Shown here piece after piece: positions 7,924 to 17,097 of a stretch of 64,000 bases of DNA. The DNA is from Candidatus Methylobacter favarea. GTDB lineage: Bacteria > Pseudomonadota > Gammaproteobacteria > Methylococcales > Methylomonadaceae. The position numbers were made by a program, and so were the translations under genes. The notes under the pieces are model-generated. The model saw only the letters and a program-made list of their open reading frames with translations, was not told the origin of the DNA and made no database searches. The stretch spans positions 62,001 to 126,000 of the forward strand of contig NZ_CADCXN010000058.1 of NCBI RefSeq assembly GCF_902806695.1, in the 5' to 3' direction. The first letter of the stretch is position 1. Each line of letters opens with the position of its first letter.

Positions 7924-9294
7924 TTATTTAATAATGCGGTAACAGGGTGAATATTTTTTCCCGGGCAGTTTCATTCGGTGTTGCTCAACAAAAGATGTCA
8001 ATAAGGCATCCATCAGCTTCATGATGTGGGGATCGCCGTATATTTCAAAATGGCCATTTTGCTGAATGGCGCGAATTCCTTCGTTTTTAACGTTGCCCGC
8101 TACAATACCTGAAAATACGCGCCGCAGATTAGCGGCAAGCAAGTGGTTATCCTGATTTTTATGCAAGGCGAGATTTCTCATATTGTCATGAGTGGGAATA
8201 AAAGGCTCTTGAAATATTTTATCGGTCTTCAACAACCAGTTGAAATAATAGGCATCGCCTGTTTCCTTGCGAAAATCACGCACCTGTTTGATGCCTGCCT
8301 GCATTGCCAAAGCCACTTTAACGGGATCGTTAATAATGATTTGGTAACGCTCCCTGGCTTTCCTGCCCAAGGTGGCGTCAATAAATTGATCAATCCCGGT
8401 AAAATAATCTGCAGCGCTGTCAGGCCCTGAAAATATCAGCGGAAACGGCATGCCTCTATTATCGGGATGCAGCAATATCCCCAGTATATAAAGGATTTCT
8501 TCAGCTGTACCCGCGCCGCCGGGAAACACGACAATGCCGTGGCCGGTGCGGACGAAGGCTTCCAGACGCTTCTCAATATCAGGCAAAATAACCAGATCAT
8601 TGACAATCGGATTAGGTGATTCGGCCGCAATAATCCCCGGCTCTGTTATGCCCAGGTACTGGCCGTTTTTAATACGCTGTTTGGCGTGGCCAATGGTAGC
8701 GCCTTTCATCGGCCCTTTCATGGCGCCAGGCCCGCAGCCGGTACAAATATCCATACCGCGCAAACCCAGTTCATGGCCGACCTGTTTGGTATATTCATAT
8801 TCCTTACGGCTGATCGAGTGCCCGCCCCAACACACCACCAGATTTGGATTAGCCAGCGGCCGCAAAATTTCGGCATTGCGCAGAATATGAAAAACGGCAT
8901 CGGTAATTCCTGCCGAGGTCTCCATTTTGAACCTTGGATTATCATTGATTTCGTCGCTGACATAAATAATGTCCCTGAGCACTGCAAACAGATGCTCGCT
9001 TATGCCCTTGATTATTTTGCCGTCAACAAAAGCATGAGCAGGTGCATTCCTGACTTCCAGCTTGATGCCCCGCTGCTGCTGAATAAGCCGGATATCAAAG
9101 GCGGGATAACGATCCAGCAGTTCCTTGCCATCATCCATAGCACTGCTGCTATTCAAAACCGCGAGTGAAGAATTGCGAAAAACTCGATATAGACCGCCCT
9201 GGCTGGTATCCAGCAGCTTACTGACTTCAAGCTTCGATAAAACATCCAGACGGCCTTCAGGCGTAACTTGTGCATCAACTACTTGATATGTCAT
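7924..9294 (-). CDS. ppnN: Pyrimidine/purine nucleotide 5'-monophosphate nucleosidase PpnN
   Basis: PpnN (YgdH) hydrolyses nucleoside monophosphates to base and ribose 5-phosphate and in E. coli is activated by (p)ppGpp. The 456-residue protein has the three expected parts: an N-terminal domain with SSLAVLNSSS near residue 45, a central LOG-type Rossmann domain with the nucleotide site PGGAGTAEE and GMDICTGCGPGAM, and a C-terminal domain. The ATG at 9294 (MTYQVVDAQ) has an AAAGGA ribosome site and matches the family N-terminus; the 17 codons upstream do not look conserved. It converges with the Crp/Fnr-type gene, and an 87-bp gap separates their ends. Confidence 0.93.
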   Translation of the reverse strand: MTYQVVDAQVTPEGRLDVLSKLEVSKLLDTSQGGLYRVFRNSSLAVLNSSSAMDDGKELLDRYPAFDIRLIQQQRGIKLEVRNAPAHAFVDGKIIKGISEHLFAVLRDIIYVSDEINDNPRFKMETSAGITDAVFHILRNAEILRPLANPNLVVCWGGHSISRKEYEYTKQVGHELGLRGMDICTGCGPGAMKGPMKGATIGHAKQRIKNGQYLGITEPGIIAAESPNPIVNDLVILPDIEKRLEAFVRTGHGIVVFPGGAGTAEEILYILGILLHPDNRGMPFPLIFSGPDSAADYFTGIDQFIDATLGRKARERYQIIINDPVKVALAMQAGIKQVRDFRKETGDAYYFNWLLKTDKIFQEPFIPTHDNMRNLALHKNQDNHLLAANLRRVFSGIVAGNVKNEGIRAIQQNGHFEIYGDPHIMKLMDALLTSFVEQHRMKLPGKKYSPCYRIIK

Positions 9295-9403
9295 CGTATC
9301 CTTTAAACACCTTGTTTTTAAACTATTCATTCTATCGCAATTCATTCGACATTCAGTGTTCCCCGGATATTATCCGGTTGAAACTATAGTAGAGGAGATA
9401 ACA

Positions 9404-9727
9404 ATGAATTCATTGACTATTAAAATACTGCCTGCAGGTTTTCTGCTATTGGCGAGTGCCTGTGCCCCTTATCCTTACTATGCAAATACAGGGTTTTATG
9501 GCGGCGGCTATAGCGGCGGACACAAAAGTTATTATGGCGGTGCGCCTGATCATTATACCCCTAATTATTATCCCGGCAGATATGGCAGCCATCATCGGCA
9601 TAATGGCGATAATGGAAATCGAGGCTGGAATAATAGCTGGAGACAGCCGTATCAATCTCACGGAATCCGCTCTCACGGAGGCCATCGACCGGAGTATAAG
9701 GGCGATCGCGGACATCATTGGCATTGA
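9404..9727 (+). CDS. Small Gly/Tyr/His-rich putative lipoprotein
   Basis: A 107-residue protein with a short hydrophobic signal (MNSLTIKILPAGFLLLASAC) ending in a lipobox-like ASAC; Ala at -3 makes the lipid-attachment call imperfect. The mature part is almost wholly Gly, Tyr, His, Asn and Arg, with repeats such as YGGGYSGG and a His-rich end (RGHHWH), suggesting a disordered, possibly metal- or polymer-binding surface protein. GAGGAGATAAC gives a strong ribosome site for ATG 9404. Function unknown. Confidence 0.75.
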   Translation: MNSLTIKILPAGFLLLASACAPYPYYANTGFYGGGYSGGHKSYYGGAPDHYTPNYYPGRYGSHHRHNGDNGNRGWNNSWRQPYQSHGIRSHGGHRPEYKGDRGHHWH

Positions 9728-10092
9728 ATACCTAAGCGATCCGGCTTCTTTATGGCCTGATACACATTGACCGCATCAGCTGCATAACGACAGACAGGGG
9801 ATAAATAAAGATCAGAAGGTCTAATGCTGCAACAGTCAAAAAACAGCGCCGGGTAAAATATCGGATAGGGCGGCGTAATGAAGTCTTGCATGTCAGACAC
9901 TATAAATGGCTGTCCGCAATGATCAGGAAGATTTTATGTTCTTGCACTTGCTTCGGCCCTGCTTGTACTGCTCGGACGCTGGGGTGGTATTTGTTGACTG
10001 TCCGCCCTGGCCTGAGCGCTCATGAGCGTGCTTATTGCCGCTTGATCAAACCTACTCCTTCTACAATAAGCCCGAACTGTCCTGTGACTAGT
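9728..10092. other. Intergenic region without recognisable gene
   Basis: A 365-bp gap between the lipoprotein gene and the end of the GlcG-family gene. Frames present here lack ribosome sites and protein-like composition. I see no convincing terminator, RNA gene or repeat. Confidence 0.4.
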
Positions 10093-10527
10093 TCAGGTTC
10101 GCCAGGGATGCCGGGGCAAATCGCAAACACCCACCACCTTGACGCCAGCTTGAGCTACCAACTGGTCGTTTTCTACGGTGCCTCCACTGACGCCAATAGC
10201 GCCGATTAATACGCCCTCCTGATCTACAATCGGAAGCCCGCCCGGAAAAGTAATCAAGCCTTCATTAGAATGCTCTATGCCATAGAGAGAGCCGCCAGGC
10301 TGCGAAAGTTTGCCTATTTCGCCGGAAGGCATGGCGAAATAGCAGGCGGTTTTAGCTTTTTTTATGGCAACATCAATACTGCCGACCCAGGCGCCATTCA
10401 TGCGCCGAAAGTTTTTAAGATTGGCCCCTGAATCCACAACTGCTATACAACTCGGCACGCCGGTTTCATCGGCCTTTTTAACAGCGGCATCAATAGCCTG
10501 TTGCGCTTGTTCATAAGTCACATGCAT
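10093..10527 (-). CDS. GlcG/HbpS family protein
   Basis: A 144-residue single-domain protein of the GlcG/HbpS (PF03928) fold, whose members include haem-binding HbpS and proteins encoded with cobalamin or glycolate enzymes. Visible family features are LEAAV-like start [16 protein letters not shown], the VDSGANL strand, the [14 protein letters not shown] helix, the FPGGLPI loop and GAIGVSGG near residue 110. There is no signal peptide, so it is cytoplasmic. AAGGAGAAACCC precedes the ATG. The C-terminus (residues 130-144, [10 protein letters not shown]) differs from relatives, which usually end just after the AxAG helix. Confidence 0.85.
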   Translation of the reverse strand: MHVTYEQAQQAIDAAVKKADETGVPSCIAVVDSGANLKNFRRMNGAWVGSIDVAIKKAKTACYFAMPSGEIGKLSQPGGSLYGIEHSNEGLITFPGGLPIVDQEGVLIGAIGVSGGTVENDQLVAQAGVKVVGVCDLPRHPWRT

Positions 10528-10709
10528 GGGTTTCTCCTTGCCGCTTTTTTATTAAATGCCTGATATTGCAGGCGCCGTTGACGCCTCATCGCTAGCCCGG
10601 GCGGAAATCAGTAAAATAGAGGCGTGTTTGAATTTTCAGTCGTTCCTTCTGCCCGCCATAAACGAGTCCGTTTATGGGTCCGGATACCCACCTTCTTTGA
10701 ACTTCTGAT

Positions 10710-10919
10710 TTAGACTTCCGGCGACGAATACGGAGGCTCTTCAACCGGTATATTGGCCGGAATCTCACTTGGCGTATCGAGAGGTTCCTCAACAGGGGTA
10801 TTGGGGAGTATTTCATCGGGGCTTCGCTCCGGAACCTCGGTTGGCGCAGGATCCGGCACTTCATTGAACGAATAGGCGAATATTTCTTGGTAAGCCCTTT
10901 TTGGTAAATTAATGTTCAC
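10710..10919 (-). CDS. Proline/glutamate-rich mini-protein
   Basis: A 69-residue protein whose first 20 residues (MNINLPKRAYQEIFAYSF) are followed by a repetitive Pro/Glu/Val tract built of units such as EVPD, EVPE, EEP and EIP. The GTG at 10919 is chosen because GGAGAA lies seven bases upstream; a TTG 30 bases earlier lacks one. It lies 40 bp downstream of the CheB-domain gene on the same strand and could be co-transcribed. Similar short Pro-rich proteins sit among stress genes in other proteobacteria (recollection, not checked). Function unknown. Confidence 0.6.
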   Translation of the reverse strand: MNINLPKRAYQEIFAYSFNEVPDPAPTEVPERSPDEILPNTPVEEPLDTPSEIPANIPVEEPPYSSPEV

Positions 10920-10959
10920 TTTGGTTTCTCCAGTAAATTTTTTTATCAAACGACAGCTA

Positions 10960-11634
10960 TTAATTTTTACTCCGAAGCTCTGAATATACAGGTTTAATCT
11001 CTGGATCAGATCTGCCTTCGGACTTTTTTAGACGAGTACGCTCCTTGGCAATGGCGCATAATTTTTCGGCAATTTCAACGGGCGATAACAGAAAATCAAC
11101 ATAGCCGGTATTGACAGCGTGCAGCGGCATATCCGGTTGTTTTGCGGTATGAAGATCCTGGGCAATAACAATTCCACCGGCCTCCTTGATAGGCTTGAGC
11201 GCAGCTACGCCATCTGCATCCAGGCCTGACAAAATCACGGCTATGGCGTTTTTTGATTGATTAGCCGCCAGTGAATGCAAAAAAACAGAGATATTCTGCG
11301 GCCAGCCTGACTTTCTCACAAGCGGAGAGAGGCTGAACCGGTCGGCATTTAAATGAACCTGCATTCCTGAAGGCGCAATATAAACATGGTCGGGTTTCAC
11401 AATCTCCCCCTCTTCCACAAGCACAACCGGCATGGCGGTGTAAGAGGAAAGAATTTCAGTCAATAGCGTTTTCCACTTCGCAGGCTGATGTTGAATAATA
11501 ATAAACGCAAAGCCGGTATCGGCGGGCAATATTGAAAGAATCTTGATGTAGCTTTCCAGTCCACCTGCAGATGCACCCAAACAGACAATGGACAGTTCAT
11601 TATTTTTCTGTTTGGATATTTGACTATCAGTCAT
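10960..11634 (-). CDS. Stand-alone CheB-type methylesterase domain protein
   Basis: A 224-residue protein made only of a CheB methylesterase domain with no receiver. The catalytic Ser-His-Asp set is present: LGASAGGLES (Ser), IIQHQPAKW (His) and ILSGLDADGVAAL (Asp). It would demethylate or deamidate glutamyl residues of a chemoreceptor but cannot be controlled by CheA phosphorylation. The start at 11634 (MTDSQISK) is favoured over an upstream frame by a purine-rich site. It lies 3 kb from the chemosensory operon on the opposite strand, beside stress-type genes, so the link to that operon is open. Confidence 0.88.
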   Translation of the reverse strand: MTDSQISKQKNNELSIVCLGASAGGLESYIKILSILPADTGFAFIIIQHQPAKWKTLLTEILSSYTAMPVVLVEEGEIVKPDHVYIAPSGMQVHLNADRFSLSPLVRKSGWPQNISVFLHSLAANQSKNAIAVILSGLDADGVAALKPIKEAGGIVIAQDLHTAKQPDMPLHAVNTGYVDFLLSPVEIAEKLCAIAKERTRLKKSEGRSDPEIKPVYSELRSKN

Positions 11635-11715
11635 TATTTTTCCATTGTTGCAATTAAGGTTAAAAGAAAAATACTCGGTTTTGGGGCAAGCCATATCCCG
11701 GTTTTACGGTCACCG

Positions 11716-12585
11716 CTATCCATTAACTACGGTGCCTCCATTGGGATGAATGACCTGGCCGGAAATATAGGATGCATCATCCGAAGCCAGAAAGACAAAG
11801 CAATTGGCGACTTCTTCGGGCTGCCCGGGCCGCCCCATCGGTACGTCCTGACCAAAAGATTTTACATGCTCAGGCGGAAAAGTAGAAGGAATGAGAGGCG
11901 TCCAGATCGGCCCAGGCGCGACAGCGTTGACACGGATTTTTTGTTCGGCCAGCGCCAGCGACAAGGAGCGGGTAAAAGCGACAATAGCGCCCTTCGTAGC
12001 CGAGTAATCGAGCAGCTTCGGACTGCCTTTATAAGCAGTAACCGACGTAGTATTGACAATTGTGCTGCCGGGCTGAAGGTGTTTAAGAGCTGCTTTGGTT
12101 AGATAAAACATGGAAAAGATGTTGGTGCGAAACGTCTTTTCCAACTGCTCTGAGCTTATGTCCCCAATACTTTCCTGAGGATGTTGCTCAGCAGCGTTGT
12201 TAATCAGGATGTCAAGCCGGCCCAATTCACCGAGCGTTTGCTCAACCGCCTGCCGGCAAAAATTTTCCTCACCAATATCGCCTCCGATAAGCAGGCATTT
12301 TTGACCGCACTCGCTGACCAGGCGTCTGGTTTCTTCGGCATCGTCATGCTCGTTGAGATAAACAATGGCTGAATCAGCCCCTTCCTTGGCAAAAACCACG
12401 GCTATAGCCCTTCCAATCCCCGAATCTCCGCCGGTAATAAGAGCTACTTTGCCTTTGAGCTTGCCGGAGCCTCGATAAGTTGGATCGTGGGATTGCGGTT
12501 GAGGCTGCATTTGGGATTCCCGTCCCGGTTGGTTATCCTGATTTTGAGGCGGATTGGGTGGAGTGGGATGCTCGATGTCGGCCAT
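11716..12585 (-). CDS. SDR family oxidoreductase (general-stress type)
   Basis: A classical short-chain dehydrogenase of 289 residues. After a Pro/Gln-rich head of about 45 residues comes the NAD(P) site TGGDSGIGRA, then NNAAEQHPQ, Ser and the YSATKGA catalytic motif, and PGPIWTPL. The head and the PQ-rich spacer match the YhdF/YghA/GsiB-neighbour group of stress-induced SDRs, whose substrates are mostly unknown. An AGGAGG ribosome site sits five bases before the ATG. The alcohol dehydrogenase gene lies upstream on the same strand, 126 bp away. Confidence 0.9.
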   Translation of the reverse strand: MADIEHPTPPNPPQNQDNQPGRESQMQPQPQSHDPTYRGSGKLKGKVALITGGDSGIGRAIAVVFAKEGADSAIVYLNEHDDAEETRRLVSECGQKCLLIGGDIGEENFCRQAVEQTLGELGRLDILINNAAEQHPQESIGDISSEQLEKTFRTNIFSMFYLTKAALKHLQPGSTIVNTTSVTAYKGSPKLLDYSATKGAIVAFTRSLSLALAEQKIRVNAVAPGPIWTPLIPSTFPPEHVKSFGQDVPMGRPGQPEEVANCFVFLASDDASYISGQVIHPNGGTVVNG

Positions 12586-12711
12586 GAGACCTCCTGTTAA
12601 GTTTCTAGTTAAATATTAAGTTGGCAGCCTGCTTTTTCAACTTCCACGGTATCAGAAGAATTTTGAAATATGCGCAGGAGCAATATTCTAGTCTTGCTTT
12701 GACTCTGACTT

Positions 12712-13884
12712 TTAGGGTTTCAGCACCACCTTGATGCAGTCATCTTTTTTTTCCTTGAAAATATTATAGGCTTCAGGCGCATCATCAAGCCGCAATTCAT
12801 GGGTAACGACAAAGGACGGATCGATCTCGCCTTTTTCAATTTTCTCAAACAGAAGCGGCATGTATTTCTGCACATGAGTCTGGCCGGTCCTGAAGGTAAG
12901 ACCTTTATTCATGGCCGCGCCCAAGGGAATTTTATCGCCGAAGCCGATATAAACGCCGGGTATGGAAATTGTTCCACCCTTGCGGCAGCTCATAATCGCC
13001 TGTCGCAACACATGGGGACGATCAGTAGCAAGAAAAGTCGCGGTTTTCACGGTGTCCACAATTCCATCCAGGGTTCCGCCTGCATGAGCCTCGCAGCCTA
13101 CGGCATCGATACAGCGGTCAGGCCCGCGTCCGCCGGTCATCTGCATTAATTGATCGTAAATGTCCACGTCATCAAAATTAACGGTCTCCGCCTTGCCTTG
13201 CTGTTCCGCCATTTTCAGACGTTCGGGCACATTGTCAATGGCAATCACGCGTCCTGCGCCGAACATCCACGCGCTTTTGATGGCAAACTGCGCCACCGGA
13301 CCGCAGCCCCAGATGGCGACCGTATCGCCGGCTTCAATGCCGCAATTTTCCGCGGCCATATAGCCTGTAGGAAAAATATCCGAAAGAAACAGGACTTTTT
13401 CATCGGCAATGCCGGGGGGAATTTTAAAAGGCCCGACATCGGCAAACGGAACCCGCAAATATTCGGCTTGACCGCCGGCAAATCCCCCCAGCATATGGGA
13501 ATATCCAAATATTCCGGCAGTAGCATGACCCATGGCCTTGCGCGCTAATTTTGCGCCGGGATTGGAATTGTCGCACAAGGAGTACAGTTGTTTTTGGCAA
13601 AAAAAGCATTCGCCGCAGGCAATCACAAATGGCACAACGACGCGGTCGCCGACCTTCAGTTTTTTAACGGCGCTGCCAATCTCAACAACTTCACCCATTG
13701 GCTCATGACCCAATATGTCGCCTTTTTCCATAGTAGGCAGGTAGCCGTCCAGAATATGCAAGTCAGAGCCGCAAATTGCCGTAGAAGTGATTTTAATGAC
13801 GGCATCGTGCGAATTGATAATTTTAGGATCGGGCACATTTTCAACCCGGATATCGTTCGTGCCGAACCAACATAATGCTTTCAT
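12712..13884 (-). CDS. Zn-dependent alcohol dehydrogenase (glutathione-independent formaldehyde dehydrogenase-like)
   Basis: A 390-residue medium-chain dehydrogenase. Catalytic Zn ligands are in ICGSDLH and LGHEPMGEV; the structural-Zn cysteines are in [15 protein letters not shown]; the Rossmann motif is [13 protein letters not shown]. Length and insertions match the subgroup that includes glutathione-independent formaldehyde dehydrogenase and related FDH-like ADHs. In a methylotroph a role in formaldehyde oxidation or general aldehyde/alcohol stress is possible, but substrate cannot be read from sequence. Start at 13884 is supported by AGGGGA six bases before it. Confidence 0.9.
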   Translation of the reverse strand: MKALCWFGTNDIRVENVPDPKIINSHDAVIKITSTAICGSDLHILDGYLPTMEKGDILGHEPMGEVVEIGSAVKKLKVGDRVVVPFVIACGECFFCQKQLYSLCDNSNPGAKLARKAMGHATAGIFGYSHMLGGFAGGQAEYLRVPFADVGPFKIPPGIADEKVLFLSDIFPTGYMAAENCGIEAGDTVAIWGCGPVAQFAIKSAWMFGAGRVIAIDNVPERLKMAEQQGKAETVNFDDVDIYDQLMQMTGGRGPDRCIDAVGCEAHAGGTLDGIVDTVKTATFLATDRPHVLRQAIMSCRKGGTISIPGVYIGFGDKIPLGAAMNKGLTFRTGQTHVQKYMPLLFEKIEKGEIDPSFVVTHELRLDDAPEAYNIFKEKKDDCIKVVLKP

Positions 13885-14387
13885 TTCAATCCCCTGATAC
13901 ATATCTGCCGTCTTTTTAATCAGCCCATTTTGCGCAGCTAATTGTCTATGTTTAACTTACTATCATGAGGAAAGTTCTTCTGTGGCTTAACGTACAAACA
14001 AGCGGTTTTATTTTCAGGCATTGTCAGGCCATAAGGAAATCACGCGCCGGGGATCAGTTAAACTGACAGGGACAGGCTTTTACAGCGGGAATGCCCGGAA
14101 TTAATAGCCCGCAGACTTGCTTGATAGAGCAATTAGTGGCCGTGCTCTGAATTAAATGCTCTGGTCCATAATTTTTCTCCCGGCTTGCAAAATAAGTTTC
14201 TTGAACTAGTTTTAAGTAGACTTAATTTCAAATTACCAGAGGGGGAAAAGGACAATTGTGTATGCGAAGCTGCATCATCCTATTTAGTAAACTGCTGATG
14301 CCTTTTGCCCCGGTAAATTTTTTTCTTTCATATGCTGCTAGCTGTCGGCTCCGGTATATGGCAGGTCTTGCAAGTCATTCAATATGA
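13885..14387. other. Divergent intergenic region before the chemosensory operon
   Basis: A 503-bp gap between the divergent alcohol dehydrogenase and the first cheW. It must hold promoters for both. A 41-codon frame at 14262-14387 exists but its ribosome site is badly spaced and its composition is not protein-like. I found no clear sigma-70 or sigma-54 promoter; a TGGC-TTGC pair near 14359 has the wrong spacing for sigma-54. Confidence 0.5.
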
Positions 14388-14894
14388 ATGATTATGTCAA
14401 CTTTGTCATCTGTGAACATTACGTCCGCCCCGGTAACCGATCAAGTCAGCCACTATGTTGTCTTCTGTCTGGATGACCAACGCTATGCCCTGCCTTTGCC
14501 CTCTGTGGAAAAGGTGGTGCACATGGTAGACATAACTCCACTTATGGATGCCCCGCAAATTATTGTCGGTGTAATTAATATGCAAGGGCGGGTGCTTCCC
14601 GTCTTTAATATACGTCGGCGTTTTCAACTTACTGAACGCGACATTGCTATGGATGACCAGCTTGTCATAGCGCATGCGGCGCACCGGACTGTAGCGCTGG
14701 TGGTCGATGCAGTAGATGGCCTGGTTCAATGTCCTGAACAGGATCTGCTTGTAACAGGCGATATACTTCCCAGTCTCGAGCATGTTGAAGGCATCATAAA
14801 ACTTCAGGATGGGTTGATTCTGATCCATTGCCTCGACGCGTTTCTTTCGGGCCCGGAAGAAAAGTCTTTGGACATGGCTCTGCAAACTTCCTGA
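14388..14894 (+). CDS. CheW-like coupling protein (WspB position)
   Basis: A 168-residue single CheW domain that would link the receptor hairpin to the CheA kinase. Family features: FCLDDQRYALPLPSVEKVV at the start of the fold, GVINMQGRVLPVFNIRRRF, and VVDAVDGLVQ. It opens a run of co-oriented chemosensory genes: cheR starts 7 bp later. In the Pseudomonas wsp operon the equivalent CheW (WspB) also precedes CheR-TPR (WspC). ATG 14394 is an alternative start two codons in. Confidence 0.92.
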   Translation: MIMSTLSSVNITSAPVTDQVSHYVVFCLDDQRYALPLPSVEKVVHMVDITPLMDAPQIIVGVINMQGRVLPVFNIRRRFQLTERDIAMDDQLVIAHAAHRTVALVVDAVDGLVQCPEQDLLVTGDILPSLEHVEGIIKLQDGLILIHCLDAFLSGPEEKSLDMALQTS

Positions 14895-14901
14895 AGCAAG
14901 C

Positions 14902-16347
14902 ATGCAGCCCGGTCTTTCTCCTTTACTGCTGTCCCGCTTGAGTGAGTTTATCGCTATCCACATGGGTCTGCACTTTCCTCCGGCGCGCTGGAATGATTTG
15001 CATCGTGCGATTTCCAGCGCAGCCTATGAACTCGAGTTCACCAACGTTGAAGCTTATGTTCGCGGGTTGTTGTTCGCTCCCTGGACGAATACCACGATTA
15101 AAACCCTTGCCGGCCATTTGACTGTGGGCGAAACCTATTTTTTCCGCGATATCCGAAGTTTTGACGTGTTGGAGGACTTTATTCTGCCGCAGCTTTTGCG
15201 TTCCCGCTGCGCCCCGAAGCAGCCTTTGCGCATCTGGAGCGCCGCCTGCTGCACCGGGGAAGAACCTTATTCCATCGCCATGCTTCTGGACAGACTCATG
15301 CCGGATTCCGGAGCATTGGACATTTCCATCCTGGCTACAGATATCACGCCACAGTTTCTGCAGAAGGCGGCCGATGGCCTGTTTAATGAATGGTCATTTC
15401 GCGGGACGCCAACCTGGATACGAGATCGTTATTTCAAGAAGAGAAAAGACGGTCGCTTTGAATTAGCTCAAAAAATCCGCGATAAAGTAGCGTTTTCCTA
15501 CCTCAACCTTGTTGATGATGATTATTCACTGCAAGGAAAGCATATTCCTGCAATGGATGTGATTTTTTGTAGAAATGTGCTGATGTATTTCACTCCTGAG
15601 CAGGCAAAAAAAGTAATCGAAAAACTTTATCATTCACTTGCTGATAAAGGCTGGCTGATTGTCAGCCCTGCCGAGGCTTCCCATACCTTATTCTCTTCTT
15701 TTACGCCTGTCGAACTTCCGGGTATCGTGCTTTATCAAAAGATAGCGCATTCCGAACTGACAGATTCAGCTCCCGGCTCCCCTATTCCTTCCAGTGCAGC
15801 CTCAGCTGATTTTTTATCTACGCTAGAACGCCTGTCCGCGGCGTCCTCCTCAGTGCTTCCCCAAGCCGCGCTTTTACCGGAGCCGCCTGCTATTAGTGCG
15901 GGCTCTCAACCTGACGACTGTGAAACGGTCTCACGCATAGCCCGAAATTATGCCAACCAGGGCAGGTTTACAGAAGCGGTTGAATGGGCTGAAAAGGCAT
16001 TGGCCGTTGACAAGCTTAATCCGGCCCATTGTTATTTGCTCGCCACCATTCGACAGGAGCAGGGAGAGGGGAAGATCGCCATGCAGTTACTGATGCGCGC
16101 GCTCTATCTGGACCCTGATTTCCTCCTCGTACATTTTGCTCTGGCTAACATGCACCTGTCGCAGGGCCGACGTGACAAGGCTGACTGGTATTTTAACAAG
16201 GTGCTGAATTTGCTGGAGGCCTATTCGCAGGATGACATCTTGCCGGAATCGGAAGGCCTGACAGCAGGCCGGCTTGGGGAAATTGTCGTGCTTATGCAAT
16301 TAAATTTACCTCGCCCGACAATGCTGTATAAAAGTGAGGCCGTATGA
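14902..16347 (+). CDS. CheR methyltransferase with C-terminal TPR repeats (WspC-like)
   Basis: A 481-residue SAM-dependent receptor-glutamate methyltransferase. The all-alpha N-domain is followed by GETYFFRD (about residues 76-83), the SAM loop SAACCTGEEPYSIAM (about 113-127) and VIFCRNVLMYF near residue 220. After an Ala/Ser/Pro-rich linker (about 290-335) come two or three TPR units (about 345-430), with ANQGRFTEAVEWAEKAL the clearest. CheR-TPR is characteristic of Wsp-like systems whose receptors lack the NWETF-type tether, and the MCP here also lacks one. It overlaps the next gene by 4 bp (ATGA). Confidence 0.93.
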   Translation: MQPGLSPLLLSRLSEFIAIHMGLHFPPARWNDLHRAISSAAYELEFTNVEAYVRGLLFAPWTNTTIKTLAGHLTVGETYFFRDIRSFDVLEDFILPQLLRSRCAPKQPLRIWSAACCTGEEPYSIAMLLDRLMPDSGALDISILATDITPQFLQKAADGLFNEWSFRGTPTWIRDRYFKKRKDGRFELAQKIRDKVAFSYLNLVDDDYSLQGKHIPAMDVIFCRNVLMYFTPEQAKKVIEKLYHSLADKGWLIVSPAEASHTLFSSFTPVELPGIVLYQKIAHSELTDSAPGSPIPSSAASADFLSTLERLSAASSSVLPQAALLPEPPAISAGSQPDDCETVSRIARNYANQGRFTEAVEWAEKALAVDKLNPAHCYLLATIRQEQGEGKIAMQLLMRALYLDPDFLLVHFALANMHLSQGRRDKADWYFNKVLNLLEAYSQDDILPESEGLTAGRLGEIVVLMQLNLPRPTMLYKSEAV

Positions 16348-17009
16348 AGCGCAAAGAATCCATGGCAGTAAAAAAGAAAACCACCGGCATCGACTGGCAG
16401 GAGATTGGGCAGCGTATGAAAGCCGCTCGCGCCGCTATCGAGCATGACTGGTCGCCCTCCCCCGACGAAAGCAGACAGATTCTGAAGACGCGGGCGCAGC
16501 AGCTGGCCCAGGAGCCGATGCCGGCGGATAACGCCGGTGAGCGCATCGAAGTAGTGGAGTTCAGGCTGGCTTATGAGCACTATGCGGTTGAATCCCGATA
16601 TGTACGCGAGGTGTGCCCTTTGGAAAACCTGACTCCCTTGCCGTGCACGCCGGCGTTCGTGCTTGGCATTGTCAATGTACGAGGAGAAATTGTTTCCGTG
16701 ATTGACCTCAAAAAATTTTTCGCTCTGCCCGAGAAAGGGCTGACCGACCTTAACAAAATCATCGTACTCCAGTCCGACGCTATGGTATTCGGTATTTTAG
16801 CTAATGCGATCTGCGGCGTGCGCAGCCTGGCCCTATCTGCTCTTCAAGGATCGCTGCCCACCTTTAGCGGCCTCCGCGAAACCTATCTGAAGGGGGTAAT
16901 GAGTAAAGAAGGTATAGTGATTCTTGATGCCGGCAAGCTGCTCACGGATGAGAAAATCATCGTCCGTGAACAGGTTGACGGCGCCACAGCTGATGGTTGT
17001 AAAAGCTGA
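16344..17009 (+). CDS. CheW-like coupling protein with N-terminal extension (WspD position)
   Basis: A 221-residue second CheW. The first 65 residues form a charged helical extension (DWQEIGQRMKAARAAIE), as in WspD proteins; the CheW fold then starts at EVVEFRLAYEHYAVES and includes GIVNVRGEIVSVIDLKKFF. It begins inside the end of the cheR gene (ATGA overlap), showing translational coupling. Two different CheW proteins are expected in a Wsp-like array. Confidence 0.9.
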   Translation: MKRKESMAVKKKTTGIDWQEIGQRMKAARAAIEHDWSPSPDESRQILKTRAQQLAQEPMPADNAGERIEVVEFRLAYEHYAVESRYVREVCPLENLTPLPCTPAFVLGIVNVRGEIVSVIDLKKFFALPEKGLTDLNKIIVLQSDAMVFGILANAICGVRSLALSALQGSLPTFSGLRETYLKGVMSKEGIVILDAGKLLTDEKIIVREQVDGATADGCKS

Positions 17010-17097
17010 TGAAAAGCAATAAAGGAATCGATGAATGAATATAATCAACCGACGTCCACCGGCAATACGAAAGTTGGAATTGAATAAAAGGGCATTT

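Noticed and set aside
8686-9168. 160-codon plus-strand frame inside ppnN
   Set aside because: Antisense shadow of ppnN, whose motifs and start are clear on the minus strand.
14352-14376. Sigma-54-like TGGC-TTGC pair before cheW
   Set aside because: The spacing between GG and GC is two bases short of the sigma-54 requirement.
14262-14387. 41-codon frame just before the first cheW
   Set aside because: Badly spaced ribosome site, Cys/Ser/Phe-heavy composition and no link to any family.
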